Assembly (NCBI GenBank): GCA_029448655.1
Contig: JACCLO010000014.1
Location: forward strand, 992,001-1,056,000
DNA: 64,000 nt
From: Wolfiporia cocos
Taxonomy: Eukaryota; Basidiomycota; Agaricomycetes; Polyporales; Phaeolaceae
Reading direction: 5' to 3'
How positions within the stretch are numbered: the stretch's first letter is position 1; each line of letters opens with the position of its first letter. Below the pieces are notes generated by a model. That model was not told the origin of the DNA. It saw nothing but the letters and a program-made list of their open reading frames with translations, and ran no database searches. Positions 1 through 15,729 of this stretch are shown piece after piece. The translations under genes were made by a program, and so were the position numbers.

Positions 1-677
1 GGTGGACAGTCATCCCGATGTGCTGTATAATTGAGCACTACTCCACACATCCGCATATGGTGCTTATGTCATGCGCATCTTCTCGTTCCCTGAAGCATAG
101 ATCATTCCATCCAGCTATTGATAGTTCACGGTCTTTTGCGGAAGCAGACAGCGCTAGAGTCGACGAAGTCAATCTTTTGGCGTACTTACGCAGCCTACTA
201 TTCGTCGCTCGTGGGGCATATGTGATGCATTTGCACGCCCCTGCAGTCCACCGTGCTAGCTCGTGAAACCGCCAGCATTCACAGAGGTGGAGCCCAAGGG
301 CTCGGGAAGGTTTTCTGCGGGCAGAAGCCCGAGGAATTACTATACAATTTGGCGGGGAAGGCGTGTGGGAGCGACGCCGTCATGCTGGAAGATGAGCAAG
401 GTGGAAACAGGCACCCGACGATCGCAGATCTCATCTATGGGTCCAATGCGGCCGATCAAATCTGGCATAATAGCTTTGAATTGAGCCCCTCTGTGTGTAC
501 ATCAATGATGCGTAGTAATTTCATTTTTAGTCCGCAGGATCCAATAACGTGATTGTACATTGTACGGGCGGAAGCGGGTAGACACCCCGAGGCTTGACAA
601 ATGCCTCAGTGTTTCGCGCAATCTAGTGCTACTGGACATCAAAATCTACATCAATTGGTCATGCCAAGTACACGTTT
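1..677. other. Unassigned left edge, no supported gene
   Basis: No complete gene could be supported here. Plus-strand frames between 253 and 552 are open, and one frame around 325-360 reads NYYTIWRGRRVG. That faintly recalls the YYxVxxGRxxG start of RNase H1 N-terminal (viroplasmin-like) domains, but the frame breaks at once and the rest of the domain is absent. It could be the remnant of a gene lying to the left of the window. Confidence 0.3.
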
Positions 678-1959
678 TCACAACTGTGCAATGGCGTCGA
701 AGTTTAATCCCAGCCCCTGTCGGTCTGCTACCCCCTTCAGGATGCTACCACGAGCGAGAGTCTTTTGCCAGCGCCACAGGACCTCCTCGTCTCCGTAATT
801 CTTCTCCCGCATCCACTTCTCTAGCGTGTATACGCTCGGGTTGACCTTTCTGATCCATTCGAAATCTCTCTTGACGAGATCGTCATGCCACATGGTCCAC
901 CAGGCATTAAAATTCTTCCTAAAGGTCCAAAGCTCATCTCCAGTGGACTGCTCCCTCGTCAGAGGCATGTCTGCGAAGGTGAATCGGTCAAACCATTGGT
1001 CCAGAGTGATCGGGACGTATTCAGCCTTCTGGCCTGTGACTTTGGTGAATGTCTCGACGAGATAATCCCATGACACCCAATCGCTGGCGACCTTCAGTTC
1101 AGCACCGGACAAAGCGGCTCGGTTATCGAATGTATATCGCGCGAAGAACCCAACATCTGCAAGAGCGATCATGGGAATGTGACCGTGGCCGATGGGACTT
1201 GCAAACACGACGGTACCATCCTCGCGACGCTTGACAGGACCGAACATGTGCTACGCGATCCATCAGTATCAGTTCAACAGGAATTGTGTCTACTAACCTC
1301 GTGCAACATGTCCATGTAAGGAGTGGTGTGTACAATCGACCAGGTCATACCGGGGTCGCCAGCAACCGAAGGCTGCGACTTCATCCAGTCAGCGACATAA
1401 CCTTTACCGTCAGAATGCTGGCATCTATATTTGGGGTCCCATTTTCCTAGCTGACAAGGTATGTGAGCCACTGAATAATCAACCAGTTCAAAATATGCAG
1501 TCGCTCACCCCGGAAACGTAGTCCAGCGCACTGTAGACATAATGGCGCAATCCGGCCTGTTGGGCGAGTTCGAAGATTCTGAGGCCGCACCATATCTCCG
1601 TCATCTCGCAAACGGTGAAGCCGTCGGTGTTGACCCAAGCACCATAGACGCCTCGTAGAGCAGTGGCTACAGAGGCAAAGTCATCGAAGCTCCCTGAGTT
1701 GATGAATTAGCCAGGTTCTCACTTGCACTCAGGGATCAAAACTGAAGCAGCCTCCCTCACCTTTTACACACTCAACACCTTTAGCAGCAAGTTCTCGCGC
1801 ACGCGGGTTATCAGGATCGCGCGTCAGCGCGCGAACTGCATAAGGCGACGGGGACCCATCTTCGGAAGGTGCGAGCAGTTTGTCGATGACTGCTATTCCT
1901 TGAGCTCCGGTCGCACCGATGACGAGGATAAGCTTCTTGTGGTGATCTGCGTGGGACAT
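678..1959 (-). CDS. NmrA-like family NAD(P)-binding protein
   Basis: The protein starts at the ATG at 1957-1959 and ends at the stop at 678-680. The first exon (about 1762-1959) carries the Rossmann signature VIGATGAQG. A middle exon (about 1510-1700) reads AWVNTDGF, then RHYVYSALDYVSG. The next (about 1320-1450) holds GMTWSIVHTTPYMDML. The long last exon (678-1247 and upstream) begins MFGPVKRREDG and contains FASPIGHGHIPMIALADVG, typical of NmrA-like proteins. NmrA-like proteins are atypical short-chain dehydrogenases that bind dinucleotides and often act as redox sensors or reductases; whether this one is catalytic cannot be told. At least three short introns interrupt it. No partner gene is adjacent. 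The family call is firm, the role is not. Confidence 0.85.
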
Positions 1960-2925
1960 AGTGAAGAGCGAAGTATTTCACTGCGTCTGCACTATCTCGG
2001 CCATTTAAAAAATGACCTTCTGGCGCTCGCGATCGCTTCCAGGCCGGATGAGTCAGTCGTACGGCCTTGTCATACTCAGCCCGACCTATAGAAGCAGCTA
2101 GTAATGGCTGCAAGTGTATCCGGGGTTGCAAATTCAGGGATACGCCGAGCTGCTCGGAACGTCGTAGTGCCTAGGATGAGGTCACTGTAGTGGAGTCGTC
2201 TCAGCTATTGAGGCAACGAACCCCGAAGCGTCTTGCTCATTTTGACAGTGTTAGTCCCTCTGCTTCTAGTAAGCGCATGTCGGAAAGATACGAGTGGAGC
2301 TCATGTCGTCCATTGAAAGGCTGCTTCTGCTGCTATGGAAGACATAGTACAGTCACCATGAGGAACCTTAACCTTGTTAGAACATCGCGATGGTGGCTGA
2401 GTGCGACGATGCGACGATAAGGAGGTCACATCGGTTCGGCTCACTACAATGTCAATCATCAAAATGCAGAATCGAGAAAAATAAGTACCTCGCGTTGATA
2501 AAAGACTAGCGCACTGGTCACTACTCATTGCGGTGGGCGCTAGTCTCCATTTGTGGCGCTGATATAATCGGTCGATCTGATGATTATTTCCTATCCTGGC
2601 AATAGTACATTACATCTGGTTGTGCATCATTTATGTAAATTTGAGATGTAACTTGTCCTCCGTTCCGTAACGATGTTGAGCCCGAAGTAACGCAAACAGG
2701 TGCACGGCGTCGTATCAATTAAACCCACTTGGTAGAATTATCGTTGTCGATGTAGACTGAAGCGTACCCTCGTTATATTCGTCTTGACCATTTCGGCAAT
2801 TGCGAAAAGTCAGCAAGCGAAAATGGAACTTCTTTCTTGTACATTCGGATCGACGACCTATGCACTACTCTTACAGCTTTGATTTGCACTATCCAGTCCA
2901 CAGCTATCCTTCCGTTATACTCAAG
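1960..2925. other. Intergenic, promoter of the NmrA-like gene and 3' flank of phosphoglucomutase
   Basis: About 1 kb with only short, unconvincing open frames on both strands. The segment just right of 1959 must hold the promoter of the NmrA-like gene. I see no repeat, tRNA or conserved motif. Confidence 0.5.
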
Positions 2926-4948
<2,023 letters not shown>

Positions 4949-5261
4949 GATGGGAGGCGGTAGAGGTGTGCGTCGCTGCCAGCTGGATGCAACGGTGATA
5001 AGTCCAGGCTTGCAGTTATAGCCCCCTTGCCATCGCGTCACGTGATGTGATTGACGTAGTGGAGCGCGCTCTACGATTGGGCCGAGCGACCTTACTTTGC
5101 GGATCCTCGTTACTGCTTGTAGCAACGACTTCAGGCCAATGCGCATGGTAGTTGTTATTACGAGCGGCAGATACATGCATCGTGTTTCGCCAGGAAATAC
5201 AGCGGCTACACGCAATTCATTCTCTGAGACCCGAGTAAGAAGCACATTATCATTACCACTA

Positions 5262-7020
5262 TCACGTTCTAACGACCACAAACTGTTCCGGCACCTCCGG
5301 GTTCTCGTACGGAGCAAGACGTCTGTCGATGCGCAACGTCCCATCTTCGTCCCGGCTGATATCCCGTTCGATCTGCGATAACGAACGTGTGCCGCGTACC
5401 AATCAGATATCATGCAAGTGGACCGGGAACGAAACCGCACGTACTTGAAAGACTCTGGTGTTGTATCCAAATTGCCGCAAGTTCGGGCCGCAGCGTTTCA
5501 CGATGGCCAGGATCTCCTCGCGCGCGAGTATCGGCACATCCTCGGAGCCCAGGTCGAGGGGTCGATTGACGTGCACCTCGCGGAGAGCGTATGCCTTTGC
5601 CAGAATAGGTCCAAGATGCTCCTGCGCAGTGGCAATGCGGTTAGCGCATGTTGCTGGGGCTGCATCGATATTGATCACATACAAGAGCTTGCTGCCGAAT
5701 GACGACGAAGAGCTGTTCGAGCCGCGGACATTGCGCGCATATGATGTCTACTGACGCAAGGCTCATGCGCATGCGATGTATGGAGAAGCGGCGGAGGCGT
5801 TTCCCGTGTGCTTTGACGATAGCTGCACAGAAATCCTCGCTGAGTGCGGGACCGACGTCGCCCCCTACAGTTGAGATGTGGAAGCGCTCCAGAGGTGCAG
5901 GAGCGAGCAACGAGAGGACGTCTGCTTCCCAACTGGGTGAATGGTGCGCATCCACTGTGAGAGTGATTGACCGCAAGCGATTCAGAGTGCCCAGCCGAGT
6001 GCATTCCTTGCTAAAGAGTGTCATGTTCTGCACTTTCTCGTTCAGATTCATGTTCATTCCAGTCCGCTCCAATAGTGTAACGTACGAAGGTGGACGAAAG
6101 ACCTTCCATTCCGAGCGCCTGCAGTCCACAGCTGCTTGCGGCGAGTATGGCCAGTACTCCTTGATGTGTCGCTTTCGGACAGCCAACAAGATATAGCTGT
6201 TCTAGATTGATCAAACTCGGTGCTATGCACTCTAACACTCCATCGTGCACCAGCGGCGAAGACTAACTGAGGTGTCATGATTGGGTATCGAGTCTCGACT
6301 GAGAGTTACTCGCCTTGCATAAGAGTGTGAGATGGCGAAGCGTGCCCCCCGTTATTCTCACCCATTGAGGTAGCGTCTCAATGACCTCGCTACTAGGCAT
6401 GATGAGGGATAGTCGCCGGAGTTTGGCTAATCTTGGCAACATTGATGGATTGTAGTAACCGTGGTGGCTTCCGTTTATTTCTAGCTCTTGTAAGTCAACA
6501 CAAAGGCAGAGGGCATGAAGAACTTTGTCTGTGAGGGAGCCATATCGAGTCCAGGTGCATGTACGCAGATGGATGCAATTTCCCAGCCCTCTCAAGCAGA
6601 CATCGAGCACTTCTTCGTAATCCGATGACGGAAGGGCTTTAGGAAAGTCACGAATTTCTATCAACATTCCAGTTTTAATATGTTTCTAGCGAAGAGTAGG
6701 GTGCGCATGAGACAGCCTACCAAGATGATGAACATGTTGAGCGAGATGAGGACATTCAGCAAGCGTATGGAATAGTTTGACTACCTGGAGAGTTTATGAG
6801 CTATGAGCAGATGTTGTCCAACCGCCTTCGCTATACCACTCACCCTGAACTTCCCTTCTCTATGCCATGCGTAGACAAAGACGCGCTGGTACAGCAGCGG
6901 CACGGTGAACTCGTACCAAGATTTGTTCACGAGACAGATTCTTGCTAGATGACTTGGCCGCACAACATGCTGGACAACAAGCGGCAACAGCTCCAGCGGC
7001 AGGTCCAGGAACTGAACCAT
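5262..7020 (-). CDS. F-box protein with C-terminal LRR-like region
   Basis: The N-terminus, MVQFLDLPLELLPLVVQHV, is an F-box, so the protein is probably a substrate adaptor of an SCF ubiquitin ligase; the best ATG is at 7018-7020, since the open frame further upstream starts only at a GTG. Downstream exons (about 6275-6667, 6070-6240, 5445-6010) are leucine-rich, with segments such as LRRLSLIM, LINLEQLYLVGC and CPRLEQLFVVI. The last exon is 5262-5372: the donor at 5444 follows RVF-Q and the acceptor precedes IERDISRDEDG, giving a C-terminus ending EQFVVVRT. Agaricomycete genomes hold many such paralogues with unknown targets. Internal exon borders between 5650 and 6780 are approximate. Confidence 0.8.
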
Positions 7021-7302
7021 CGTCGGATCTGATGAATGTTTGAGCACAAGCTCTGGATTCGCGAGATCGTTCTGTCATTCACGCCATGGCGGGTGTGGAG
7101 ATCAGATGAGGTGAGCAGCTGATCATATGCCCTCCGGCCCGGCAGATCATCGATCATCCCCTTATGGCAGGTACTGTGGAACACGACTCTTGCTGCACTT
7201 CTCAATTCAAATTATCGAATCGCGACCATGGGCCTACTTAGATCGCTTTGTACTCGAACCACATCGTCTACATAGGTATCAAGCGTGATCCGCTCACCGA
7301 CA
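7021..7302. promoter_or_regulatory. Divergent promoter between F-box gene and transaldolase-like gene
   Basis: Only 282 bp separate the two start codons, which point away from each other, so both promoters must lie here or overlap. No TATA box stands out. Confidence 0.5.
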
Positions 7303-8644
7303 ATGGCCGAAGACAGCCTGCTTTCCGTCGTGCGCTCTCGAGTCGTGGTCGATGTGGACTCGATGGATCCCAGTGTCGCCGCACGCTACACCACAGAGAC
7401 ACAGAGGTTCTGCGACATGACCTCAAATCAGGCAATCGTATACTCCGAGGCAGCCAAGTCTGAAAGAGCAACAGTATTTAAGACTGCTTGTGAGAAAGCA
7501 AGAGCGAGCGGCTTAGATCTCGAGACACAAGTCATTGATGCCTTGGATCATCTGGTTGGAAACGAGTTGATCTTGACTGACTTGCATGTTGACCCGCACT
7601 GAAGACAGTGATGCTTGGAAAGGAAGTATACCCGTCCCTCACTGGACGTGTGCACGCCCAAACCGCTCCATTCACGGCGTACAACACGGAGGCCACCATC
7701 GCTCACGCAAAGAAACTGGTAGCTTTGTTCGAGGCCAATGGGATACCAGCGTATGCGCTCTGACGTTGTCATCTAAGAGGATCGCCGAGATTAATCCATT
7801 TCGCTAGCTCGCGGGTCTGCATCAAGATCCCAGCGACACCAGAATCGATCGTCGCATGTCAGTATCTAGAAAAGATCGGTATCCGGACGCTGGCAACGTG
7901 CTTGTTTTCTGTCCCGCAAGCTGTTGCGGCTTCTCAGGCAGGATGTCTCTACGTCGCGCCGTATTTTAATGGTGTGCATGACTCGTAAGCTCATTAACAA
8001 AACTCGAACCTCGATTATTAGAACTTCGCGTGCATTTTGAACCGGGAGTATGGAAAGAATACAAAGATACTGCCAGAGAGCACCCGATGGCATTGGTGAT
8101 TGCCAATATCGTCGGAGTATTCAAGGACATAGGCTCAAAGACACTTGTGATGCCTGCGAGGCAAGTAGTCTTGCCTTTCGCATACATCAGCTGCTCATTG
8201 CAATGATACAGCATTGTAAACGCGCAAGAGGCAAGGCTGACAAGCCATTCAGGAGAGCCGAAATTGATGCTTCTTCTATAGGCACTGGCTTTAGCCTCCT
8301 TGAATCCAGACCATTTGACATTATCCGGTGCAGTCCTCGACCAGCTCGCATCGACCAAGGGTGCTTTCTCCGTTGCAGCCCCTGCTACCGGCACGGTGTT
8401 TGTAGGTGAGTGGGATGACATACTTGACATCTGTTCCACCATACTCACGAATGAGCGAACCGTTATCATTTCAGACTCGACCATACAAACCACGGACTTC
8501 CTTGCCGACGGTGCAGGTGCCCTGAGACAATCTCTCACCGCCGACGCGGAAGCCACCCGAAAGCTGGCAGATGCTCTGAAGATATTCGATGAAATGGAGC
8601 AGAAGACGAAAGAGCTCATACGCAAGCAGCTAACAAACTCCTGA
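7303..8644 (+). CDS. Transaldolase-family protein
   Basis: The ATG at 7303 begins MAEDSLLSVVRSRVVVDVD, the beta-strand start of a transaldolase TIM barrel. Exons around 7600-7770 encode GKEVYPSLTGRV and AHAKKLVALFEANGI. Around 7815-7970 comes RVCIKIPATPE, where the lysine matches the Schiff-base lysine of class I transaldolases, followed by GIRTLATCLFSVPQA and GCLYVAPYFN. The last exon (8300-8644) contains HLTLSGAVLDQLAS and ends KELIRKQLTNS. The usual reaction moves a dihydroxyacetone unit between sugar phosphates in the pentose phosphate pathway. The sequence differs from canonical Tal1 at many places, so it is probably a divergent paralogue of the type found in filamentous fungi, and its substrate is uncertain. 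Several introns are present. Confidence 0.8.
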
Positions 8645-8778
8645 TATTATAGAGAGTGCACGCTGACAATGTAATCTGGAATCATACGTGTGTGTGCGCT
8701 TTGTATGATATCCGCCCAACACTCAACAACAGTGTTCATGCATGATACAGCTTGTAGGAATTAGGTCAACAATTATTA

Positions 8779-11700
8779 CTACGTGTGAACACCACCATCC
8801 AGGTCGTCTATTAGGTCGTAAAGAGCGGGCAATCCGGCGACTTGTCTCTGGGCCTTTTTGCGTTCATAGAGCCACGGACAGTCTAGTGACTCGCAGCGGA
8901 TAGGTTCTGCAGGAGCAGAGCCGCTGCACGAACTGCATATCATCTGCACGTCCCGCAGCCGGTCCTCCGCAACTCGCACTCGCGTCAGCAGAGTGCTAAT
9001 AGTCGTCTCAGGATGTGCGCGACAACGTTTGCAGAGACCTGGGTAGATCCGTCAGCGAGAAGGGGCTCGCCCCGAGCACGTGGACGTACCTTCGGACGTC
9101 GCTGCGTTACAATTAGTGCACTGCGAACGAGCGAAATGCTCCTCGATCTTGACAGCTACAGTTGGGGTGCCATGTCTCCTTCCCTTGTGCGGTGAGAATA
9201 ATGTCGTTTCCGGGCGGTCCGTTCGTATCGCTTTGGGCATCTCATCGTACCATCCTCGCACGTCAGCGCCAACCAGATTGAAGATCCGCTCGAGAGGAGG
9301 GATGAGGACTCGTGAGATGTAGTACGCTGCATCTAGGCGTTTCTGACTGTGCGGGAATGAGATATACTGTCTCGTATGAACCGGATCCAACCTGCCTATT
9401 GTTGAGCATCTCTTCTGGAGTTACGGCCCTGTCGACTAGTCTTGAATCAGGACTACCACGAGCAATAACGTAAGGAACACGTTCTCCATATTGAGGCTCG
9501 TCGTTCGGGTCCTGGACCATGCGACGTGCAGCAACAGTGACTCCTGGAGGAGGGGGTCCCTTGTCACTACGAACAGTCAGTGCAAGGAAGAGCTACATGT
9601 CATGACTAATACCTATAGGTACCCATCTTGACCTCCTTTGCAAAAATGAAATCTTGTATCGATACTTTATTCTCGAGGATCTTGGTCCAGGATCTATAAC
9701 AGTATTCTTTGACTTGACTCAGGTCTTGCGTGCGGAACAAAATCCTTCAATAGAATGTGAGCCTCCGTTGACGAGATCTAACGTGTGGAATCACTGACTT
9801 GAGGCATGTCTCTGTCATCTTTTGTTGAGCTGGTATACCATCTCGGCGCACTGTCTCAATTCCTTTAGCATCAAATACGGGTTCCACATCGTCTGGGTTT
9901 TCGAACTTGAAGCCAACATATCGTTTCTTTGCCATGAGGACACAGGGTAGGTATACCTATTAGGTAATATGAGATTATAGCTCCCAGAAAAATTGGACGT
10001 AGAGCGTATACCTTCTCAAACTTCAGCTTGACGGGAGCAGGATTCAAGGCAGTGATAGTTTCCGCCATGTCATATCCTATCCTGAAAGCTTGCTCCTTGG
10101 TCTTCCCCCGTAGGTAAACGAATAGCGAATCTGTGTCGCCGTACACGACCTTGGCACCCCACTTTTTCGTAGAGTCAATGAGACGAACAGCCTGGTACGC
10201 GCATGGATCAGTATCATATTACACTGACTGCATCGCTACTCAGCCACCTTCTCCAACGTTTCTCTTCCGCTTTGTACGATGCTATCAGCAATCTCAACTG
10301 CGGGCATCCTGCCGGAATATGTTGCACTTGTATATCCATACGTGACATTGGCTATGAATTTCAGCCCCAATTGACGCGCATCGAGGATTCTTTTAAGGGC
10401 CTACATTGTGCAAATAGATGAGCGAGGTAATCATGTGAACGGATGTTGAATTGTACCTTATCGTCTTTTACACCCTTCATAGCATGCTTCACCATGACTC
10501 TCGTGTCCAATAGTTCCGTCAACATCCTTCCGAGCAGGCCTCGTCTTACATCTTGTTTTACGTACATTATACCATTGGGCGCGACTGAAACAGTGTTAGT
10601 CGGACTTGAGCTAGTGACAAGACAGGTTCTCACCATGAATGTAGTCTTTTAGTGTCTCTAGCAATCCAGGAGGCTGTCGCAGTTCCGTAACACCGAATTT
10701 GTTTTGTCCTTTGAAATCCGTGACTCGACCGAGGCAAGTAGAATAGCAATAATTATAAGCGATCATGATAGATGGGTATAGCGATTGAAAATCTAGAACT
10801 ACGAGTGGACTGTTGTAGAACGCAGATAATGGCTCCATAATCAACGGCATGCATTCTGCTGCGTTCTGTTTCCCGACCTGTGCAAATATTAGCAAACATC
10901 ATCCACATGCAGATGTCGGAAGACATACGTCCTCCTTGCTTGGTGATAGTAGTACAAACCCCTCTGGCTTCGCTATCCGGAACATGAACGATTCAACCTT
11001 GAACTGGGATCCACGACTTAAGACGGAGAAGAAATCTACGCCGAATACCCTCGCAAATTCACTGCAATTAAGAATGCATTAGAATGCTTGATAGACATAT
11101 GATAGAGAACGTACGCATTTTTTGTCACGACTTCTGCGAGGTTGACAATCTCTAGGTCCATCCGCACCCGACTCAGGAAATACTGATACACATTGTTGAC
11201 GTGATAGGGTATCTTGCTGCTATACCACTCTGTTAATGTCTTCGGGGTATATCGGGGAATACTACGACCTTATTGTAAGCAAGGACAAACACACACGAAA
11301 TACGTGACACTGACCGCCGGTGGAGGAGATGAAAGGCCACATTCTCGAACGTGTAACTCGTCAGATTCTGCTCCGCACGCATAATCCTCCACAAATTGAG
11401 GACATGACGACCAACTACTCTGAACGTCGAAGTAGTTCGCATTCCCCACTGATCTGGTCCTCCACTAGTTGATCCACTAGGAGCACGAGAGATCTGTTCG
11501 CCTAAATCAAGACCTACAAGTAGGATAGACCTGATCTTTAGATATTGTTGCGAAACTCGGAAGTCGAATGGTCATACCATAAGTGCTAGCCCGTGAATTG
11601 ATGTAACCCCATGAAGCGGCTTGAACCTCCCATCCTATTACAATATCGGGATCGACTTCGATCACAAGGTCAATAAGTCGATTCAGCAGGTCCAATTCGC

Positions 11701-14677
11701 TCGCAACGAATTTGACGCCGACAGTCGAGCTTCCCGGATTCACTCTCGGATGTTTGTTTCGCACCACAATCATGCCTGTTTCTCCGAGGAAGGAGTCGCT
11801 CTCGTCAACCTGGAAATCTGCGGAATCCTGATATGAGTAAAAGACAGCTCCAACTTCGTCTTCTTCTGGATCAGGCATATAATCCCCTTTCGAAGGCGCT
11901 AAGTCAAAGCGATGTGAGCCTCATGGTATATTGAACACTCAAGGAGATCTTACCAAATACCTCCAGAGAGAATACGGTCATATTCTGCCGCTCTCGCGCT
12001 CCTGATTTGGATGGATTCGCTTGAGTAGTCCTGAATCCGTACACATTGGCTTGAGTCGGGCCTTCGATCTGGTTCGAGTTGAGAGTTTACCAAGACTCTT
12101 CAACGCAGCTCATACCTGAGACGATTGCTTAATTCGTACTGAATCTGACTGACGCATAGTGGTGCGAGGATGGGATTTCAGCCATTGGCGAACTTGTGCG
12201 GCAGACGGGGGGCTCCCCGCATACTCCCAGCCGTACACTCCTGCCGATATGAGCCCGACATTCTGCTTGTCTCCTCTCCTTGCATGTATTGGCGATTTTG
12301 AGCGTTCGCTAACCCAATCTTCGAGAGTACTAAGCCCGTTTCCCCCTTTGAGATGAAACACCAAGCCCGCGTATTCGCGTGGTCGTGCAGGAGCATCCCT
12401 CGCCTTAGAATAATGTGGGTCTACATAAATCTTGCTTGGAATCCCATACGTCTCCATACTTCCTAGAAGTTCTGAAACAGTTGGCGGGGGCAGAGCATAA
12501 ATATAGCTGTTGTTTCTGTGTACAGAGGCTTGAGAGAAGCCTGAGGGAGAGGGGGAAGGTTTGTTGCTCTGGGTAGAGAGCGACTCGCGAGGCGGTATCG
12601 AAAAGATGTCTTTCGATGATGAGGTAGATATATTGCTTGTTTGACTTAGCTTTGTCATCTTCTTCTGGCGACCGAGGCTTTCAGAGCCATCTGTGTCACT
12701 GGATACTTGGGAGTGCCTTCTCTTCTGCGCGCTATTGGATGAACATCACCATTAGATTTGTCATATTCTGACAGCCGGATATCTGTGATCAAGTGACAAG
12801 ATAGACTGACATAGACGGTGGATTAGACGCAATAGAATGCATAGTGTCGGACAGATGGGGAGGAGAGGTGGCTTTGCATTCGTGGACTTTTCCTTCTGTT
12901 GCATATGTAGATGCGATGGCATCGCAACTGTGTAGAAAAGATGTTCTCCTCCTGTGCCTTGTTAGACATAGAATGAAGAAACAAACTGTAGCATACTTGC
13001 CTACGTCTAGGGGTGTGAGGCGGACTATGCGACGTTTGACTATCAGGGGGTGTTCTTGAACCTCTGCAGAAACGTTAGATCTTTTGTCCCCAGAATCGAG
13101 TGGGACATACTCCAATATCTTTCTCAGAGCAACCTCAAATTGGTTGTTCTGATCTGAAGAAGAATCCTTCGCTGGACTATAGATCGCTCAATAAATGATA
13201 AATGCTCATCGAAGCTGAGCATGGCATTGCACCTATTTGTAACAAGCATGCTGTTGAAGCGATGTTTCTGTTCTAACTGAGGCCCGTCTTCTTCGTTTGA
13301 AGCAACTTCTTCATGGGCCCTATCATAGTCTCTATGCTCATTGAGTAATCTCTCAAAATCATCCAGTTCATGGTTGCTGTGTTGCCCCATGTCTTGACTA
13401 GAAAGCACCGCTTCGTTAACGTCAATCTCTGCATCTTTCTCCTTGCTGCTGAGCGTGCCTAGACATGCTTGAGTCAATGTTTCATCAAACGCGTTTGGGG
13501 AGTCCTTCGTAATATCCTTGACAGTTGACGGGATAGCTTCTTCGGGGGGCTTGGGCTTCCACACCTTCCGCTCATCCTCCCAGAGCGCCTCAATGCTCTC
13601 AAAAGTCGTCATAACGAATCGTTCCCAGCCCATCTCAAGGTTTACTGGTCTATCTTGTCCGCACTCTCGCTCAATTCGGTTCCGTATTTCTTCCCACCAG
13701 CGCGCTTCTGCGACCCACTCCCCACCACGGCCCCTCGAGTTCGCGCTGGGATCTTGCGGTATCTCAGGCGAGGGCGGTAGGCCGCGCTCAATCCGGCGCC
13801 GGCGCTCGTCTTCCCACAACTCGCGCACGCTCGGCACGAGTGGCTCAGGCGGGAGAGGATCTGCAGGGATCTTGAGCTTGTGGTGCAGCTCGCGCTGGAC
13901 AAGGCGGTGGCGGTTCAATATCTGGTGCGCGGCAACGTCAACCTCGAGCGGCATGCGCGACTGGCGGAAGTGCGGCGACGCCTCGAAACCGTAGTCGTCC
14001 TTGAGGAGCGCTGATGTCGAGCCGAACCGCTCGTCTGCGCCTTCGATCCCGCGCTCCCATACTTGGTCGAGATCCATCCACCCGCAGCCGTAGAGCGCAA
14101 AATCACACATGAACTGGAGGATGTAGCTGAGGTGGCTCTCGTACACGCGGAAGCGCGTCTTCATCACCGTCCCTGATTGCAGGATGGTCACCGCGCGGCT
14201 GACAAATGCGGGATCGACGATTAAAACCTTGAGGAAGGGGGAGTACGACGAATGGAAGCCGTAGAAGTGCACGCCCTTGACGAGGATGATTGCGCGGACG
14301 AACTGCGAATTTGGAGAATGCGGGTTACGCTTGAGCGATACAGCGATAGCATAGTTGAGCGAGTGTTTTAGCTGTGCTATATACGTGTGTACTGAGAGGG
14401 ATATGGTATGAATGAGTGGGGGGGACACTACAAGTCTTCATACGAAGAGGCGTGTCTACTCACCATGTTGGGGATCTATTTTCCCAGAATACTCTACAAA
14501 GAAATACGGATATACCTGATGTACGTGTACACAGGCCTTCTTTCCAACTGATGACTCGCCATAGATACGGATTACAGGGACGCGCGGTAGAGAGCAGTTG
14601 TCCAGCGGACCAGGTTGCGCGAGAGTGTAGTCAAGCTGATTGACCCGTACGCGCAGACTCGGTTCTATAGATGCCAT
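8779..14677 (-). CDS. REV3: DNA polymerase zeta catalytic subunit (B-family polymerase)
   Basis: Translesion DNA polymerase of the nucleus. The first exon (14456-14677) begins MASIEPSLRVRVNQLDYTL and carries HVHQVYPYFFVEY, the REV3 N-terminal fold. A large exon (13124-14428) adds GVHFYGFHSSYSPFLKV and a long charged, disordered insert. The exonuclease-like domain lies near 11507-11878 (DPDIVIGWEVQ). Polymerase motifs follow on the minus strand: DFQSLYPSIMIAYNYC (about 10770-10800) and MYGDTDSLFVYLRG (about 10100-10146), both with intact catalytic aspartates. The C-terminus (8779-9390) has two cysteine modules, the second CSSCSGSAPAEPIRC then ESLDC, which in B-family polymerases binds an iron-sulfur cluster and accessory subunits. 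More than ten short introns split the gene. All key catalytic residues seen are present. Confidence 0.94.
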
Positions 14678-15729
14678 AGTCAGGCTTCAGCGAGTACCAT
14701 CGACAGCAGTCAGAAAGGAGTGAAACAGAAAGAGGTGGGAGTCAGTCAAATGGAAAAGCGTATTGTTTGAGAAAGGGGCCACCTCGGCCCCCGCGGCGGG
14801 CACACGAAATGTCACCATCAGATGCCAGCAGTCACAGAGTTCACTGTCACGCTCATTTGTGGCCGCTCGACTGAGCGAGACGCGAAAAAATCATAAGCTT
14901 AGAGTGCACTCTGTCCCATGACAGTTAATGGGATGTTCAAATACAATCCCCTTCGCAGCGGTAGCGGCCGCATTCGTCGTCGCAACTGAGCCTAACCTAA
15001 TCTTCGTGACCCAATGCGCCAGTATTTCGCCAAACACTTGTCAAACGAAGTACGGCCTGCGCTAAGGACCATCCTTGCGGAGCCGCATCTAATCAAGAGC
15101 GAGCCCAGCTCTCCGTCGATCCCGCGAGCGTGAACTGGAATTGATCGAGGAAGCATTTACGGCATGATCGAGACACGAGAAAGCAATAAGCGAGCCTCAT
15201 GATGCCCCAAATCAGGGACGTGAGCTTAGTCATCTAGTCAAGAGGAGTGCAAAGAATGAGCCTGAGGCCTGAGGCCTTGAGTAGATGTCCAGATGTCCGG
15301 ATGCAAAAGTGCATTGGGCCGCGCCACAAGTGGACAGATAATTGTATACCTCCGGTCCTGCGACCCCCCTCTGTGGACCGTAGCACTTCTAAAGTGGGCG
15401 GGATTAGAACGGCCTGCTTCAATCGCACCAAGTGCACAGGGGCAGGGAGTGAATCGTCAGCGTCGGGCATCATCCGGAACTCGGTGAAGAATGTGACTAA
15501 CACGTGCTCGGCGACTAGAGCAACTTTGCATCAGCAACGGGCTTCCTACCTCGGGCATTCGCTTGATGACTGCTTCAGTTCCGCCATCATCTCTCAGCGA
15601 CGATCCCCAATTAGCACGGGCGCTCAGTAGGAAGCGCTTTCCCCTTCTGCGTCGTCAATCGGGGATAAAAGCCACCATATACCACATGCCGCCGAGGGAA
15701 GAGAACCACCGTACCTGCTCCGAACCACC
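14678..15729. other. Intergenic between REV3 and DUF302 gene, divergent promoters
   Basis: About 1 kb between two divergent start codons. Short open frames occur (for example 15234-15503 minus) but have no recognisable domain. I see nothing beyond what two promoters need. Confidence 0.5.

Noticed and set aside
325..400. NYYTIWRGRRVG resembling an RNase H1 N-terminal domain
   Set aside because: Only about ten residues match and the frame fails immediately; too short to call.
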